Origin: Asanoa ferruginea
Lineage (GTDB): Bacteria > Actinomycetota > Actinomycetes > Mycobacteriales > Micromonosporaceae
Length of the DNA: 64,000 bases
NCBI RefSeq assembly: GCF_003387075.1
Contig: NZ_QUMQ01000001.1
Span: 4,588,001-4,652,000, forward strand
Reading direction: 5' to 3'
In this document: piece after piece, positions 16,904 through 25,107 of the stretch
How positions within the stretch are numbered: the first letter of the stretch is position 1
Layout: each line of letters begins with the position of its first letter
Notes under the pieces: model-generated
What the model was told of the DNA's origin: nothing
The model's input: the letters and a program-made list of their open reading frames with translations, nothing else
Database searches by the model: none
Made by a program: the position numbers and the translations under genes

Positions 16904-17280
16904 CCGGGCGGCAGACGATCACCAGCGGTTCGACCTTCGAAGAGCGCATCGGGTACGCCCGCGCGGTGGTCGACGGTGACCACGTCTTCGTCTCCGGCAC
17001 CACCGGCTACGACTACGCGACGATGACGATCGCCGACGACGTGGTCGCCCAGTGCGAGCAGGTGATCCGCAATATCGAGGCGGCGCTGGCCGAGGCGGGC
17101 TGCACGCTGGCCAACGTGGTCCGGGTGCGCTACCTGCTGCCGGACCGCGCCGACTTCGAGCCCTGCTGGCCGACGCTGCGCGCCGCGTTTGGCTCCGTCC
17201 GGCCGGCCGCCACCATGATGGTCTGCGGTCTGGCCGACCCGGCGATGCGGATCGAGATCGAGGTCGACGCCAGGCGATGA
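16900..17280 (+). CDS. RidA/YjgF-family protein
   Basis: A 126-residue RidA-superfamily protein starting at GTG 16900, which overlaps the GNAT stop. It has the family blocks ARAVVDGDHVFVSGTTGYDYATMTIADDVVAQCEQVIRNIEAALAEAGCTLANVVRVRYLLPDRADFEPCWPTLRAAFG and a C-terminal MRIEIEVDA strand. The arginine expected for imine deaminase activity can be R109-type within IRIE/MRIEIE, so reactive enamine/imine detoxification is possible. It lies between GNAT and DUF89 genes in a tight run that looks like metabolite damage control. Confidence 0.88.
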   Translation: MTGRQTITSGSTFEERIGYARAVVDGDHVFVSGTTGYDYATMTIADDVVAQCEQVIRNIEAALAEAGCTLANVVRVRYLLPDRADFEPCWPTLRAAFGSVRPAATMMVCGLADPAMRIEIEVDARR

Positions 17281-17287
17281 TGGTGTC

Positions 17288-18391
17288 GTGCTGACACCGC
17301 CTGAGCTGCTCGTCGGAACGCCGGGGCGGTATGCCCGGGAGGTCTTCCACCAGCGCCACCCGACGCTGATCGACCGGGTCGCGGCCGCGCACCCCTACAC
17401 CACGGCGCAGCGGGCCGCCCTGGGCGCGCTGCTCGACGAGTCGCTGACCGGCGAGATCAGGCCGCTGCCCGGCGACGCGCCCGACCTGGCCGACTGGGCG
17501 GCCTGGGACCGGGGCCAGGTCGGCCGCCCCTGGGCCGACGCGCCGTTCCTCTGGGCCGAGAGCTACTTCTACCGGCGGATCCTGGACGCTGTCGACTATT
17601 TCCGGCCGGGGCCCTGGCACGGGGTCGACCCGTTCCGCCCGATGAAGGACGCCGAACTCGCCGACCCTTCGCTCGACAGCGATTTCGGCTGGGTCGCTTC
17701 GCTCGGTCGGGAGCGCGACGAGGCCGATCTGGCCACCGTGGTGCGCGCCGCCGTGTTCGGCAACCGGGCCGACATCAGCTTCCGGTTGCAGGAGCCGGCC
17801 GGCGACGCGCCCACCGACGAGTTGCTGGTCGACGACACCGCGTGGCTGCGGGCCGCGCTGAGCGAGCCGGGCCCGGTCTGCCTGATCGCCGACAACGGCG
17901 GCCGCGAGGTGATGGCCGACCTGGTGCTGGCCAACTGGCTGCTCGACACCGGCCTGGCCACGCGGGTCACGTTGCACGTCAAACCGGCGCCCTACTACGT
18001 TTCCGACGCGACGGCATCCGATGTGGACGCTGCCTGCGCGCGGCTGGGCCGGCCGCTGGATGCGCGCGTCGCCGTGCGTACCCACAGCTTCTGGTGTGCC
18101 CCGCTCGCCTTCGGCGACCTGCCCGCGGACCTGCGAGCCGACCTGGCCGGGCATCGGTTGGTGGTCGCCAAGGGCGACCTCAACTATCGCCGGCTGGTCG
18201 GCGACCGCGACTGGGACCCGACGACGCCGGTCCGCGCCGCGGCCACCGACCTCGGCGTGCCGGTCGTCGCGCTACGCACCTGCAAGTCGGAGGTGGTGGT
18301 CGGGCTCGACGCGGCCACCGTCGCCCGCCTGGACGCCGCCGAGCCGCGCTGGCGGGTCAGTGGCCGGCACGGGATGGCGCAGGCGCGCTGA
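17288..18391 (+). CDS. DUF89/ARMT1-family damage-control phosphatase
   Basis: A 367-residue protein of the metal-dependent DUF89 family. The diagnostic metal and phosphate motifs are visible: LIADNGGREVMADLVLANWL (D202, N203), VVAKGDLNYRRLVGDRDW near 295 and the basic RTCKSEVVVGL near 335. Subfamily III members (ARMT1-like) hydrolyse phosphorylated sugars and other damaged or side-product metabolites. It starts at GTG 17288, eight bases after the RidA gene, and its 3' end overlaps the convergent transglutaminase gene by 35 bp. Confidence 0.88.
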   Translation: MLTPPELLVGTPGRYAREVFHQRHPTLIDRVAAAHPYTTAQRAALGALLDESLTGEIRPLPGDAPDLADWAAWDRGQVGRPWADAPFLWAESYFYRRILDAVDYFRPGPWHGVDPFRPMKDAELADPSLDSDFGWVASLGRERDEADLATVVRAAVFGNRADISFRLQEPAGDAPTDELLVDDTAWLRAALSEPGPVCLIADNGGREVMADLVLANWLLDTGLATRVTLHVKPAPYYVSDATASDVDAACARLGRPLDARVAVRTHSFWCAPLAFGDLPADLRADLAGHRLVVAKGDLNYRRLVGDRDWDPTTPVRAAATDLGVPVVALRTCKSEVVVGLDAATVARLDAAEPRWRVSGRHGMAQAR

Positions 18392-19265
18392 CCCGGGTCG
18401 CCAGGTCGACGTGGAACACCTCGCCGGTCGGCGACATGCTGGTCACTTGGCCACGCGGGTTGAGCCGGTCGTCGGCCGCGTAGCGCCGCGCCAGCTCGGC
18501 CGCGGCGTCTTCGTCGCCGTCGTCGGCGGCCAGCAGCAGGGCGGCGATCTCGTCGATGAACACGGCGCCGGCCTCGTCGAAGCTCTCCGTGATGTCGCCC
18601 CAGACATCCCAGAGCAGCAACTCGTCGCCCTGCCGGGCGGCCAACTCGCCGATCACGTAGCCGCGGACGAACGGCGCGCCGCGGTAGGGCATCGACGGGT
18701 CGACGCCGTAGGCCTCGGCGTCGATCTCGCCGTTGCGGTAGGCGGTCCACACCGCGGCCGCCGTCGCGAACGGCGTGCCGGTGCCGTGTGGCCGGGGCAT
18801 GTCGTCGGGGTCGAAGGGCCAGTCGCCCGGGCCGATCTGCGGGTCGGCGAGGACCCAGCGGCTGCCGTTCCAGTAGTCGACGACGACGTGGTCGTGGTGC
18901 CAGCCGGGCGTGAAGAAATAGTCGGCGAAGCCGATCCGCACCCGGGCCGGGACGCCCTGGTGCCGCAGCGCCGAAACGGTGAGCAGCGAGAAGTCGCGGC
19001 AGCAGCCGCCGACCCGGTCGGCGGCCGCGCGGGGCACGTCGAGCGGCGCGTCGTGCCGCTCCTGGTCGGTCGCCAGCAGCCGATCGATCCAGCGGTGGTT
19101 GATGTCGTGGGCGGACTCGGCCGGCAGCGTCACGTTGGGGTCGCGGTAGTGCGTGATCACGTTGCGCAGCACCGCGGTCAACTCGCGCGGGTCGGTCGGC
19201 AACTTGTCGAACAGGGGCGCGTAGCTGCCCGGGTTGCTGAACGCGGTCTGCCGCGTGAAGTTCAT
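18357..19265 (-). CDS. Transglutaminase-like domain protein
   Basis: A 302-residue protein with a transglutaminase-like core. The catalytic Cys is in DRVGGCCRDFSLL (C88 or C89), the His in GWHHDHVVVDYW (H123-H126) and the Asp in VLADPQIG (D141). Proteins with this core are papain-like amidases or peptidases, usually cytoplasmic when no signal peptide is present, as here. It is coupled to the MerR gene by an ATGA overlap at 19262-19265, so both are expressed together and the MerR protein probably regulates the pair. Confidence 0.85.
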   Translation of the reverse strand: MNFTRQTAFSNPGSYAPLFDKLPTDPRELTAVLRNVITHYRDPNVTLPAESAHDINHRWIDRLLATDQERHDAPLDVPRAAADRVGGCCRDFSLLTVSALRHQGVPARVRIGFADYFFTPGWHHDHVVVDYWNGSRWVLADPQIGPGDWPFDPDDMPRPHGTGTPFATAAAVWTAYRNGEIDAEAYGVDPSMPYRGAPFVRGYVIGELAARQGDELLLWDVWGDITESFDEAGAVFIDEIAALLLAADDGDEDAAAELARRYAADDRLNPRGQVTSMSPTGEVFHVDLATRVSAPAPSRAGH

Positions 19266-20107
19266 CGTGTCTCACTCTCCATTATGGTCTCAACTGGCAT
19301 TGCGACGTGCATGAACGGGTCGGCGTCGGTGATGTCGCACCACTCGGCGAAGTAGATCTCCCGCGGCGGCCCCGTCGTCACCAGGCCGTTGTCGCGCAGG
19401 TGGTCCTCGACGTCGTCGTACGCCAGCATGATCTTGGGGTAGAAGCAGTCACCCCGGCTCACGGTGGCGGCGGCGACCGTCTGCGCCGGCTCGATCCGGA
19501 TGAGGATGTCGTCGGTCGGCTCGACGCTGCCGGTGAACGGCAGGCCGATCTCGACGCTGGCCTCGCTGTCGGGCGTGACGTGGCCGTGGAACAGGATCCA
19601 CCGCTCGCCGACCGGTTCCGCGCCGGCGGCCCGCAGATAGGCGTCGATCTCCGCCGCGCAGGCCAGGGTCGTCGGCACCAGTGACTGCTGGTCACAGTCA
19701 CGCGTGATGGCGGCGACCTTCAGCCGTGGGCGATCGATCAAGCTGATGGGGTACGGCGTCCGCGCCGGAGCCGCCCGGGTCAACTGGGCCCGCAGGTATT
19801 CGACGCTGGCCCGGTGTGCCCGCGCCTGCGCCTCCCGGGCCTGCCACCAGCGGTCGAGCCGGATCGCCGCCTCGGTGTCGGTGCCGGCGAGCACTTCGGC
19901 CACCACGGCGAGCGGCATGTCGAGTTGCCGCAGCAGGCTGATCCGCCGGGCCCGCTCCACCTGCTCGACGCTGTAACGGCGGTAGCCGGTGGCCGGATTG
20001 ACGCCGGCCGGCCGGAGCAGGCCGGACACCTCGTACAGGCGTAGTGCTTTTGCCGACAAACCGGTCCGCCGGCCGAACTCGCCGATGGTCAGGTCGCGCA
20101 CGTCCAT
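19262..20107 (-). CDS. MerR-family regulator with GyrI-like ligand domain
   Basis: A 281-residue MerR protein. The DNA-binding domain at 5-75 (LTIGEFGRRTGLSAKALRLYEVSGLLRPAGVNPATGYRRYSVEQVERARRISLLRQLDMPL) is followed by a coiled coil and a GyrI-like effector domain at about 115-281, the BmrR/TipA type of multidrug or small-molecule sensor. No metal-binding cysteines are placed as in MerR or CueR. The promoter region just upstream contains a MerR-like palindrome. Confidence 0.9.
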   Translation of the reverse strand: MDVRDLTIGEFGRRTGLSAKALRLYEVSGLLRPAGVNPATGYRRYSVEQVERARRISLLRQLDMPLAVVAEVLAGTDTEAAIRLDRWWQAREAQARAHRASVEYLRAQLTRAAPARTPYPISLIDRPRLKVAAITRDCDQQSLVPTTLACAAEIDAYLRAAGAEPVGERWILFHGHVTPDSEASVEIGLPFTGSVEPTDDILIRIEPAQTVAAATVSRGDCFYPKIMLAYDDVEDHLRDNGLVTTGPPREIYFAEWCDITDADPFMHVAMPVETIMESETR

Positions 20108-20121
20108 GGGAACCAGTCTTC

Positions 20122-20142
20122 ACCTTGCCCAAGGGTCAAGGT
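20122..20142. promoter_or_regulatory. MerR operator upstream of the MerR/transglutaminase operon
   Basis: ACCTTG-N9-CAAGGT is a 21-bp palindrome (16 of 21 positions symmetric) whose left edge is 15 bp from the MerR start. On the minus strand it carries TTGACC, so it sits in or beside a promoter, as MerR-family operators usually do. Confidence 0.55.
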
Positions 20143-20172
20143 AAAGACCGCAACGATCTGGGTATCAGGATG

Positions 20173-20196
20173 CGTCTCTGTAATGAGACGGGGAGG
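20173..20196 (+). promoter_or_regulatory. Hairpin plus ribosome site upstream of the LCP gene
   Basis: CGTCTC-TGTAAT-GAGACG (20173-20190) forms a six-bp stem directly before the strong GGGGAGG ribosome binding site that serves the ATG at 20202. It could modulate translation, but the stem is short. Confidence 0.3.
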
Positions 20197-20201
20197 ACAC
20201 G

Positions 20202-21359
20202 ATGCATCCGGAGGAGCCCGCTAAACCCAAAGCTAAACCCAAGGCCAAAGCGAAAGCCAAACGTCAGCCCTCGACGATCCCGCGGTGGGCGCGGGTCTGC
20301 GTGATCCTGGGCGCCGCCCTGATGGTCGTCAGCGGCGGGCTGATCGTCACGTCGCAGGCGCTGTTGGCCCGCTACGAGGGCGCGGTCACCACCGAAGACC
20401 TGTTCGGCGAGGGCACCGCCGTCGAGGCGAAGAGCGACATCAAGGGCCCCCTCAACATCCTGCTGGTCGGGATCGACCCGCGCGAGGCCACCCAGCAGCC
20501 GCTGGCCGACTCCATCATGATCATGCACATTCCGGCCGGGCTCGACCGGGGCTACCTGTTCTCGCTGCCGCGCGACCTGCTGGTCGACATCCCGCCGTTC
20601 CCGAAGACCGGCTTCGACGGCGACCGCGACAAGCTCAACGCGGCGATGGCCCGCGGCAGCAAAGTGGCCGCCGGCAAGCCACCCAACCGGGCGAGGGGGT
20701 TCGAGTTGCTGTCGAACACGGTCAGCGCTTACACCGGCATCAAGCGGTTCGACGCGGGTGCGATCGTCAACTTCGCCGGCTTCAAGAAGATCGTCGACGC
20801 GATGGGCGGCGTCACCATGACGGTCGACCAGGACGTCGTCTATTCCGAGCATCTCAAGCCCGACGGCACCCACCGCCCCAACGACGGCTCCGGTAGGGAG
20901 CACCCCTATTACGGGCCGCAGGCCAAATACACCAAGGGCACACACAAGTTCAACGGCTGGCAAGCGCTCGATTACGTACGCCAGCGCTACACCGTCAAGG
21001 GTGGCGACTACGGCCGGCAGCGCCACCAGCAGCAGTTCGTCAAGGCGATGGTGCAGCAGGCGCTCAGCAAAGACGTGATCACCGACCTGCCCAAGCTCGA
21101 CCGGGTGATCCGGGCGGCGGGGGAGTCGCTGGTGTTCAACGGGCGCGGGCACAGCGTGGCCGAGTTCGGGTTCGCACTGAAGGGCATGCGGCAAGACTCG
21201 ATCACCATGGTCAAGCTGACCGGCCGCACGATCTTCAAGTCCAGTGGCGGCTACGCCGGCGAGGAGTTGAACGCCGAAGCCAGGCAGTTCTTCGCCGCGG
21301 TGCGGGGCAACACCGTCGACGCCTACATGGCCGATCATCCGCAGTTGGTCAACAAGTAG
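20202..21359 (+). CDS. LytR-CpsA-Psr (LCP) family wall glycopolymer ligase
   Basis: A 385-residue type II membrane protein. An unusual Lys/Ala/Pro-rich cytoplasmic head (KPKAKPKAKAKAKRQ) precedes one membrane helix at about 31-52. The LCP domain then has LADSIMIMHIPAG, the arginine-rich SLPRDLLVDIP, and VRQRYTVKGGDYGRQRHQQQFVKAM, the residues that bind the polyprenyl-pyrophosphate head group. LCP enzymes attach teichoic-acid-like or arabinogalactan-type polymers to peptidoglycan outside the membrane. GGGGAGG stands seven bases before the ATG. It is divergent from MerR and followed after 10 bp by a methyltransferase. Confidence 0.93.
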   Translation: MHPEEPAKPKAKPKAKAKAKRQPSTIPRWARVCVILGAALMVVSGGLIVTSQALLARYEGAVTTEDLFGEGTAVEAKSDIKGPLNILLVGIDPREATQQPLADSIMIMHIPAGLDRGYLFSLPRDLLVDIPPFPKTGFDGDRDKLNAAMARGSKVAAGKPPNRARGFELLSNTVSAYTGIKRFDAGAIVNFAGFKKIVDAMGGVTMTVDQDVVYSEHLKPDGTHRPNDGSGREHPYYGPQAKYTKGTHKFNGWQALDYVRQRYTVKGGDYGRQRHQQQFVKAMVQQALSKDVITDLPKLDRVIRAAGESLVFNGRGHSVAEFGFALKGMRQDSITMVKLTGRTIFKSSGGYAGEELNAEARQFFAAVRGNTVDAYMADHPQLVNK

Positions 21360-21369
21360 CATTCGAGGA

Positions 21370-22017
21370 ATGGCGGAGAGCCGGATCCGGGCCACCTACG
21401 ACACGGTGGCCGCGGCCTACGACGCGGCGTTGCGCGACGAGTTGGCGGCCAAGCCGGTCGACCGCGCGTTGCTCGACGCGCTGCTCGAACTCTGCCCGGG
21501 CATTGTGGCCGATGTCGGCTGCGGCCCGGGGCATGTCACTCGCTACCTCGCGGCGCGGCACCGCGCGGTGGTCGGCGTCGACCTGTCACCGGCGATGGTG
21601 GAGACCGCCCGCGGTGCGGCGCCGGCGCTGAGCTTCGAGGTCGGCTCGATGCTCGACCTGCCGGTGGCTGACGACGCCTGGTCCGGGATCGTGGCGTTCT
21701 ACTCGATCATCCACCTGACCCCGGCCGAACGGGCACGCGCGTTTGTCGAGTTCGCGCGGGTGCTGGCGCCCGGCGGGCGGGTGCTGGTCGCGTTCCACGT
21801 GTCGGCACCTGGCCAACCCGCTGGCAGTGGCCAGCACCTCGACCAGTGGTTCGGCGCCCCGGTCGACCTGGACTCGTTCTACCTCGACCCGACCGACGTG
21901 ACCGCCGACCTGGTGGCGGCCGGGTTCTCTGTGTCAGCGACGACGTTGCGCGCTCCACTGCCCGATGTGGAGTATCCCAGCCGCCGCTGCTACCTACTGG
22001 CTCAGCTTGACGCGTAG
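21370..22017 (+). CDS. Class I SAM-dependent methyltransferase
   Basis: A 215-residue Rossmann methyltransferase with motif I ADVGCGPGHVTRYLA, the acidic loop GVDLSPAMVETA, and a LPVADDAWSGIVAFYSIIHL motif IV region followed by RVLAPGGRVLVAFHV. The substrate is not evident. It starts 10 bp after the LCP gene, so cotranscription is likely, and its end overlaps the convergent P450 gene by 24 bp. Confidence 0.88.
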   Translation: MAESRIRATYDTVAAAYDAALRDELAAKPVDRALLDALLELCPGIVADVGCGPGHVTRYLAARHRAVVGVDLSPAMVETARGAAPALSFEVGSMLDLPVADDAWSGIVAFYSIIHLTPAERARAFVEFARVLAPGGRVLVAFHVSAPGQPAGSGQHLDQWFGAPVDLDSFYLDPTDVTADLVAAGFSVSATTLRAPLPDVEYPSRRCYLLAQLDA

Positions 22018-23127
22018 TTCCGGCAGGCGCCAGGTGGCCGGGTCGGGAATCCGGGTCGGCCCTTCTTCGGCGAGGACCAGCGCGGGATAGCGGTCGAACA
22101 GGGCGGTCAGCGCGACTTCGGTCTGGGTTCGGGCCAGTGGGGCGCCGAGGCAGAAGTGCGGCCCGTGCGCGAAGCCGAGGTGGTTGTTGGGCGTGCGGTG
22201 CACGTCGAAGCGTTCCGGCTCGGCGAACGCGCGGGGGTCGCGGTTGGCGGCCGCGAGCAGGGCGGTCACCGGCTCGCCCTTCTTGATCAGCTCACCGGCC
22301 AGCTCGGCGTCTTCGGTCGCGTGGCGCGGGATGGCCAGCAACTGCGGCCCGCACCAGCGGATCAGCTCGTCGACGGTGCCAGGCGCCCGGCCGGCGCGGA
22401 AGGCGGCGAGCTGATCCGGGTGGTCGAGTAGGACCGGGATCGCGTTGGCGATCAGGTTGGTCGGCGTCTGGCCGGCCAGCACCAGGTGCCAGACGAAGGT
22501 GACCCGCTCGGCCTCGGTCAGGTCGCCCGTCGTGTGCAGCCGGCTGAGCTTCTTTTCGACAGCGGCCTGCGCGCCTTCGATGATGGCCGGGATGGCGGTG
22601 ATGAAGGCGCTGCCGTGCCCCGCCGCGATCGCCTTGCCGTAGGTGCGCCATTGTGGACGGTCGCCCGCGGGGATGCCGACCAACTCGCAGATTATCTCCA
22701 TCGGCAATGGTGTCGCGAAGTGCCGCAGCAGGTCGACGGTGCCGTCCGGGTCGGCGGCGCGGGCGAGCTCGTCGAGCAGCGTGTCGACGATCCGCTCAAT
22801 GGCGGGGCGGAACTCGGCTGCGCGGCGGGCGGAGAACTCGGGCGTCACCAGCCGGCGCAGGCGGGCGTGCTCGTCGCCGTTCTTGTGCTGCATCGTGCTC
22901 AGGTAGGGCCGGCAGTGCGCCGGCACGTCGAGGTGCTGGAAGCTGTCCTCGCCGAGCGCGAACCGGGGGTCGGCGAGCATCGCCCGGGCTTCGGCGTGCC
23001 GGGTCACCGCCCACATCGGCCCGAACCCCGGCGCGACGAGCGTGGCGATGGGCGCCTGCTCGCGGGCCCGCCCGTACCCGGTGATGGGGTCGCGCGAAAG
23101 GTCCGGATCGTTGAGCTGGATCTCCAT
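21994..23127 (-). CDS. Cytochrome P450 with atypical I-helix
   Basis: A 377-residue bacterial class I P450. The haem loop is canonical (FAHGPHFCLGAPLAR, C326 as ligand) and the ExxR motif is E254-R257 (DELIRW). In the I-helix, where most P450s have AGxET or AGxDT, this one reads AGQTPT (218-223): the acid of the acid-alcohol pair is replaced by Thr and a Pro breaks the helix, though the final Thr remains. That often marks enzymes using substrate-assisted proton delivery or unusual chemistry. The start is ATG 23127 (ATG 23133 is possible); AAGGA precedes it. No ferredoxin or ferredoxin reductase gene is nearby. Confidence 0.92.
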   Translation of the reverse strand: MEIQLNDPDLSRDPITGYGRAREQAPIATLVAPGFGPMWAVTRHAEARAMLADPRFALGEDSFQHLDVPAHCRPYLSTMQHKNGDEHARLRRLVTPEFSARRAAEFRPAIERIVDTLLDELARAADPDGTVDLLRHFATPLPMEIICELVGIPAGDRPQWRTYGKAIAAGHGSAFITAIPAIIEGAQAAVEKKLSRLHTTGDLTEAERVTFVWHLVLAGQTPTNLIANAIPVLLDHPDQLAAFRAGRAPGTVDELIRWCGPQLLAIPRHATEDAELAGELIKKGEPVTALLAAANRDPRAFAEPERFDVHRTPNNHLGFAHGPHFCLGAPLARTQTEVALTALFDRYPALVLAEEGPTRIPDPATWRLPELRVKLSQ

Positions 23128-23130
23128 GAT

Positions 23131-23170
23131 CATCCTTCCGGATGTTAGGATCAGATGTTCTCATCATCTG
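23131..23170. promoter_or_regulatory. Candidate operators between P450 and TetR-fusion genes
   Basis: Two inverted repeats stand just upstream of the P450 start: CATCC-TTCC-GGATG (23131-23144), which also includes the ribosome site, and CAGATG-N7-CATCTG (23152-23170). They are likely sites for the divergently encoded TetR-type regulator. Confidence 0.45.
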
Positions 23171-23250
23171 AATGGTGGCGATATCTTGACACGGACATTC
23201 GGCGCGGCGCCAGCCCTGGTGCCGCGCTTCGGGGTGGCGACGGGAGTGGC

Positions 23251-24294
23251 ATGGCGAGGCTCAGCCGGGCCGAGACGCAGGAGCGCAACCGCTCGAAGGT
23301 GCTGGCGGCGGCCCGCGTCGAGTTCATCGAACGCGGCTTCCGGGCAGCCAAGATCGACTCGATCGCCGAGCGGGCCGAGCTCACCCGGGGTGCGGTCTAC
23401 TCCAACTTCCCGAGTAAGCGCGCCCTCTATTTCGCGGTGCTGGCGGCGTCGGCGATGACGGAACCCGATCCGCCCACCGCGACCTCGCCCGGCGAGGCGC
23501 TCGCCGCCTTCGCCCGCGCCTGGGTGGCCCGGCTGCCGCTGTTCACCGACGACGACCGTTCCGAGGCCAGGCTCGGCGTCGACCTGTTGCCGGAGATCCT
23601 GGCCGACGAGCAGACCCGCCTGCCCTACGCGCAGCTCATGAAGCTCAACGCCCTGCTGCTCGGCCTGGCCCTGGAAAACCTGGCGTTCGCCGATCTGCGC
23701 ACCCGCACCGGTCGCCTGGTCCGGGTGGCCGAGACCGCACTGACCACATTGCACGGTGCCAGCCAGCTCGCGGCGGCGGCACCCGGGTTCCTCGAGCCGT
23801 TCGACGTGGTCCGGGCCTGCGCCCGGCTGGCCGACCTCGACCTCGACGACGCCTGGCTGCCGCCACACCTGCCCTACGCGGTCAAGGCCCGCCCGGTCGA
23901 CGAGCGCTGGTCACCGCCGCCCGGCGCACCGGCCGACGGGGTGGTGGCGATCCTCGGCCTGCACCGGTTGGCGTCCGTCGAGGAGGCGGTCCGCACCGCA
24001 CCCGCGGCCGTCCCGGTCAGTGTGGTGCTGGTGACCAGCTCGCCCGACGAACTCTCGGCCCTGGCCCGGCTGTCCCTGGCCGAGGTCGCGGGGTGCCTGC
24101 GGGCGGCGTTCCTGCCGACGGCGCTGCCGCGCCTGCGGGTGCTGCACGACGACAGCGGGTCGCTGGCCGCGGCGGCGGGCGTTCCCGCGGTCAGCGACGC
24201 GACCCAGGCCGCGGTGCTGGTCCGCGACGGCCGGATTGTCGCGCGCGCCGAAGGGTTCGGGGCCTGCTACGCGGCGGCCGACGCCGCCACCTAG
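23251..24294 (+). CDS. TetR-family regulator fused to a C-terminal redoxin-like domain
   Basis: A 347-residue protein, about 130 residues longer than a normal TetR. Residues 1-200 are a standard TetR: HTH at 14-62 (RSKVLAAARVEFIERGFRAAKIDSIAERAELTRGAVYSNFPSKRALYFAVL) plus helical domain. From about 228 to the end there is a separate alpha/beta domain: DGVVAILGLHRL, VSVVLVTSSPDELSAL, LPRLRVLHDDSGSLAAAAGVPAVSDATQAAVLVRDGRIVARAEG. The last stretch resembles the C-terminal half of AhpC/TSA-type redoxins (resolved strand, charged turn, DGRIV hairpin), but no peroxidatic CxxC or Cys motif is present, so it probably binds a ligand rather than catalysing. ATG 23251 is chosen because the HTH then has the usual arm. 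Divergent from the P450. Confidence 0.8.
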   Translation: MARLSRAETQERNRSKVLAAARVEFIERGFRAAKIDSIAERAELTRGAVYSNFPSKRALYFAVLAASAMTEPDPPTATSPGEALAAFARAWVARLPLFTDDDRSEARLGVDLLPEILADEQTRLPYAQLMKLNALLLGLALENLAFADLRTRTGRLVRVAETALTTLHGASQLAAAAPGFLEPFDVVRACARLADLDLDDAWLPPHLPYAVKARPVDERWSPPPGAPADGVVAILGLHRLASVEEAVRTAPAAVPVSVVLVTSSPDELSALARLSLAEVAGCLRAAFLPTALPRLRVLHDDSGSLAAAAGVPAVSDATQAAVLVRDGRIVARAEGFGACYAAADAAT

Positions 24295-24355
24295 GGTGCT
24301 GGTGCACCGGCCGAGGTCGATGCGGCTGGCGTGCGTGGCCTAGGATCGCTGAGTC

Positions 24356-24796
24356 GTGACGCTTCAGGATGCGGGGGCTCAGGTGACGTCGGCCGATCCG
24401 TCCGGAATGGACAAGGCTCTGTCGGACACGATGCAGGCGTTGGCCGCATACCGGTCCGCGGCGGAGGCGGGCGATGGGGCCCCGGTCGAGGGGTTCGGTG
24501 ACGCGGCCGACGGCATGGTCCGGGTCCGCACCGAGTTGCCTGGCCGGGTGGCCGCGCTCGAGGTCGATCGCCGACTCCTCGGGCTCGAGGTCGAGACGTT
24601 GACCGAGCACATCGTCGCCGCGGTGAACGCCGCCCTGGAAGATCTCCGAACCGCGGCGCCGACAGCCGGCCCGGTCGAGCTGGGCGAGCTCGGCCGCCAG
24701 CTCACCACGATCCAGCAGGATGCCGCGCGGCAGTTCAGCATGTTCGTCGACGGTCTGGCCGCCGCGCAGGACCGCCTGGGCCGCCGTGCAGGTTGA
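24356..24796 (+). CDS. YbaB/EbfC-like protein heading a toxin cassette
   Basis: A 146-residue protein from GTG 24356. The core (about 45-105), GMVRVRTELPGRVAALEVDRRLLGLEVETLTEHIVAAVNAALEDLR, has the strand-strand-helix pattern of the YbaB/EbfC fold, with longer helical ends. Such YbaB-like proteins often precede WXG100 and polymorphic-toxin genes in Micromonosporaceae and Streptomyces, where their role is unproven (chaperone or secreted partner). TAGGAT at 24341-24346 is a candidate -10 ten bases before the GTG, which suggests a leaderless message. It overlaps the next gene by 11 bp. Confidence 0.65.
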   Translation: MTLQDAGAQVTSADPSGMDKALSDTMQALAAYRSAAEAGDGAPVEGFGDAADGMVRVRTELPGRVAALEVDRRLLGLEVETLTEHIVAAVNAALEDLRTAAPTAGPVELGELGRQLTTIQQDAARQFSMFVDGLAAAQDRLGRRAG

Positions 24797-25103
24797 TCCC
24801 GGCGGAATCGCCGCCGCCGCCGACACGATGGGCTCGGCCGCGGCGCGCTTCGCCGACCAGCTCAGCGCCTTCCAGGCGCGGGTCGCGGGAATCGGGCCGG
24901 TGTTCGGCGAGGACGAGACAGGCTCCATCCTCGGCATCGCCTACGACGAGGCGTCGAGCTTTGTCCTAGAGGTCCTCACCGAGGCGCTGGAGGAGATCGG
25001 CTTCGCCAGCGGGGACCTGTCCGCGATGGCGCAGGCCCACGAGACGAACGAGGCCGGCAACGCCGACCTGTTCAGCGGAATCCTCGGACGTCTCGGGGGG
25101 TGA
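24786..25103 (+). CDS. WXG100/ESX-like small helical protein
   Basis: A 105-residue helical protein starting at GTG 24786 (VQVDPGGIAAAADTMGSAAARFADQLSAFQARVAG). Its length, helix-turn-helix layout and N-terminal VDPGGIAAAADTM block fit WXG100/ESAT-6-like type VII substrates and partner proteins. The WXG turn itself is replaced (IGPVFGEDETG). It has no signal peptide. Between the YbaB-like gene and the CpnT-N-like gene, it is probably a secretion partner of the toxin. Confidence 0.65.
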   Translation: MQVDPGGIAAAADTMGSAAARFADQLSAFQARVAGIGPVFGEDETGSILGIAYDEASSFVLEVLTEALEEIGFASGDLSAMAQAHETNEAGNADLFSGILGRLGG

Positions 25104-25107
25104 ACGC

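Noticed and set aside
21370-24294. Secondary-metabolite gene cluster (methyltransferase, P450, TetR)
   Set aside because: No polyketide, peptide or terpene synthase, transporter or other tailoring genes are adjacent.
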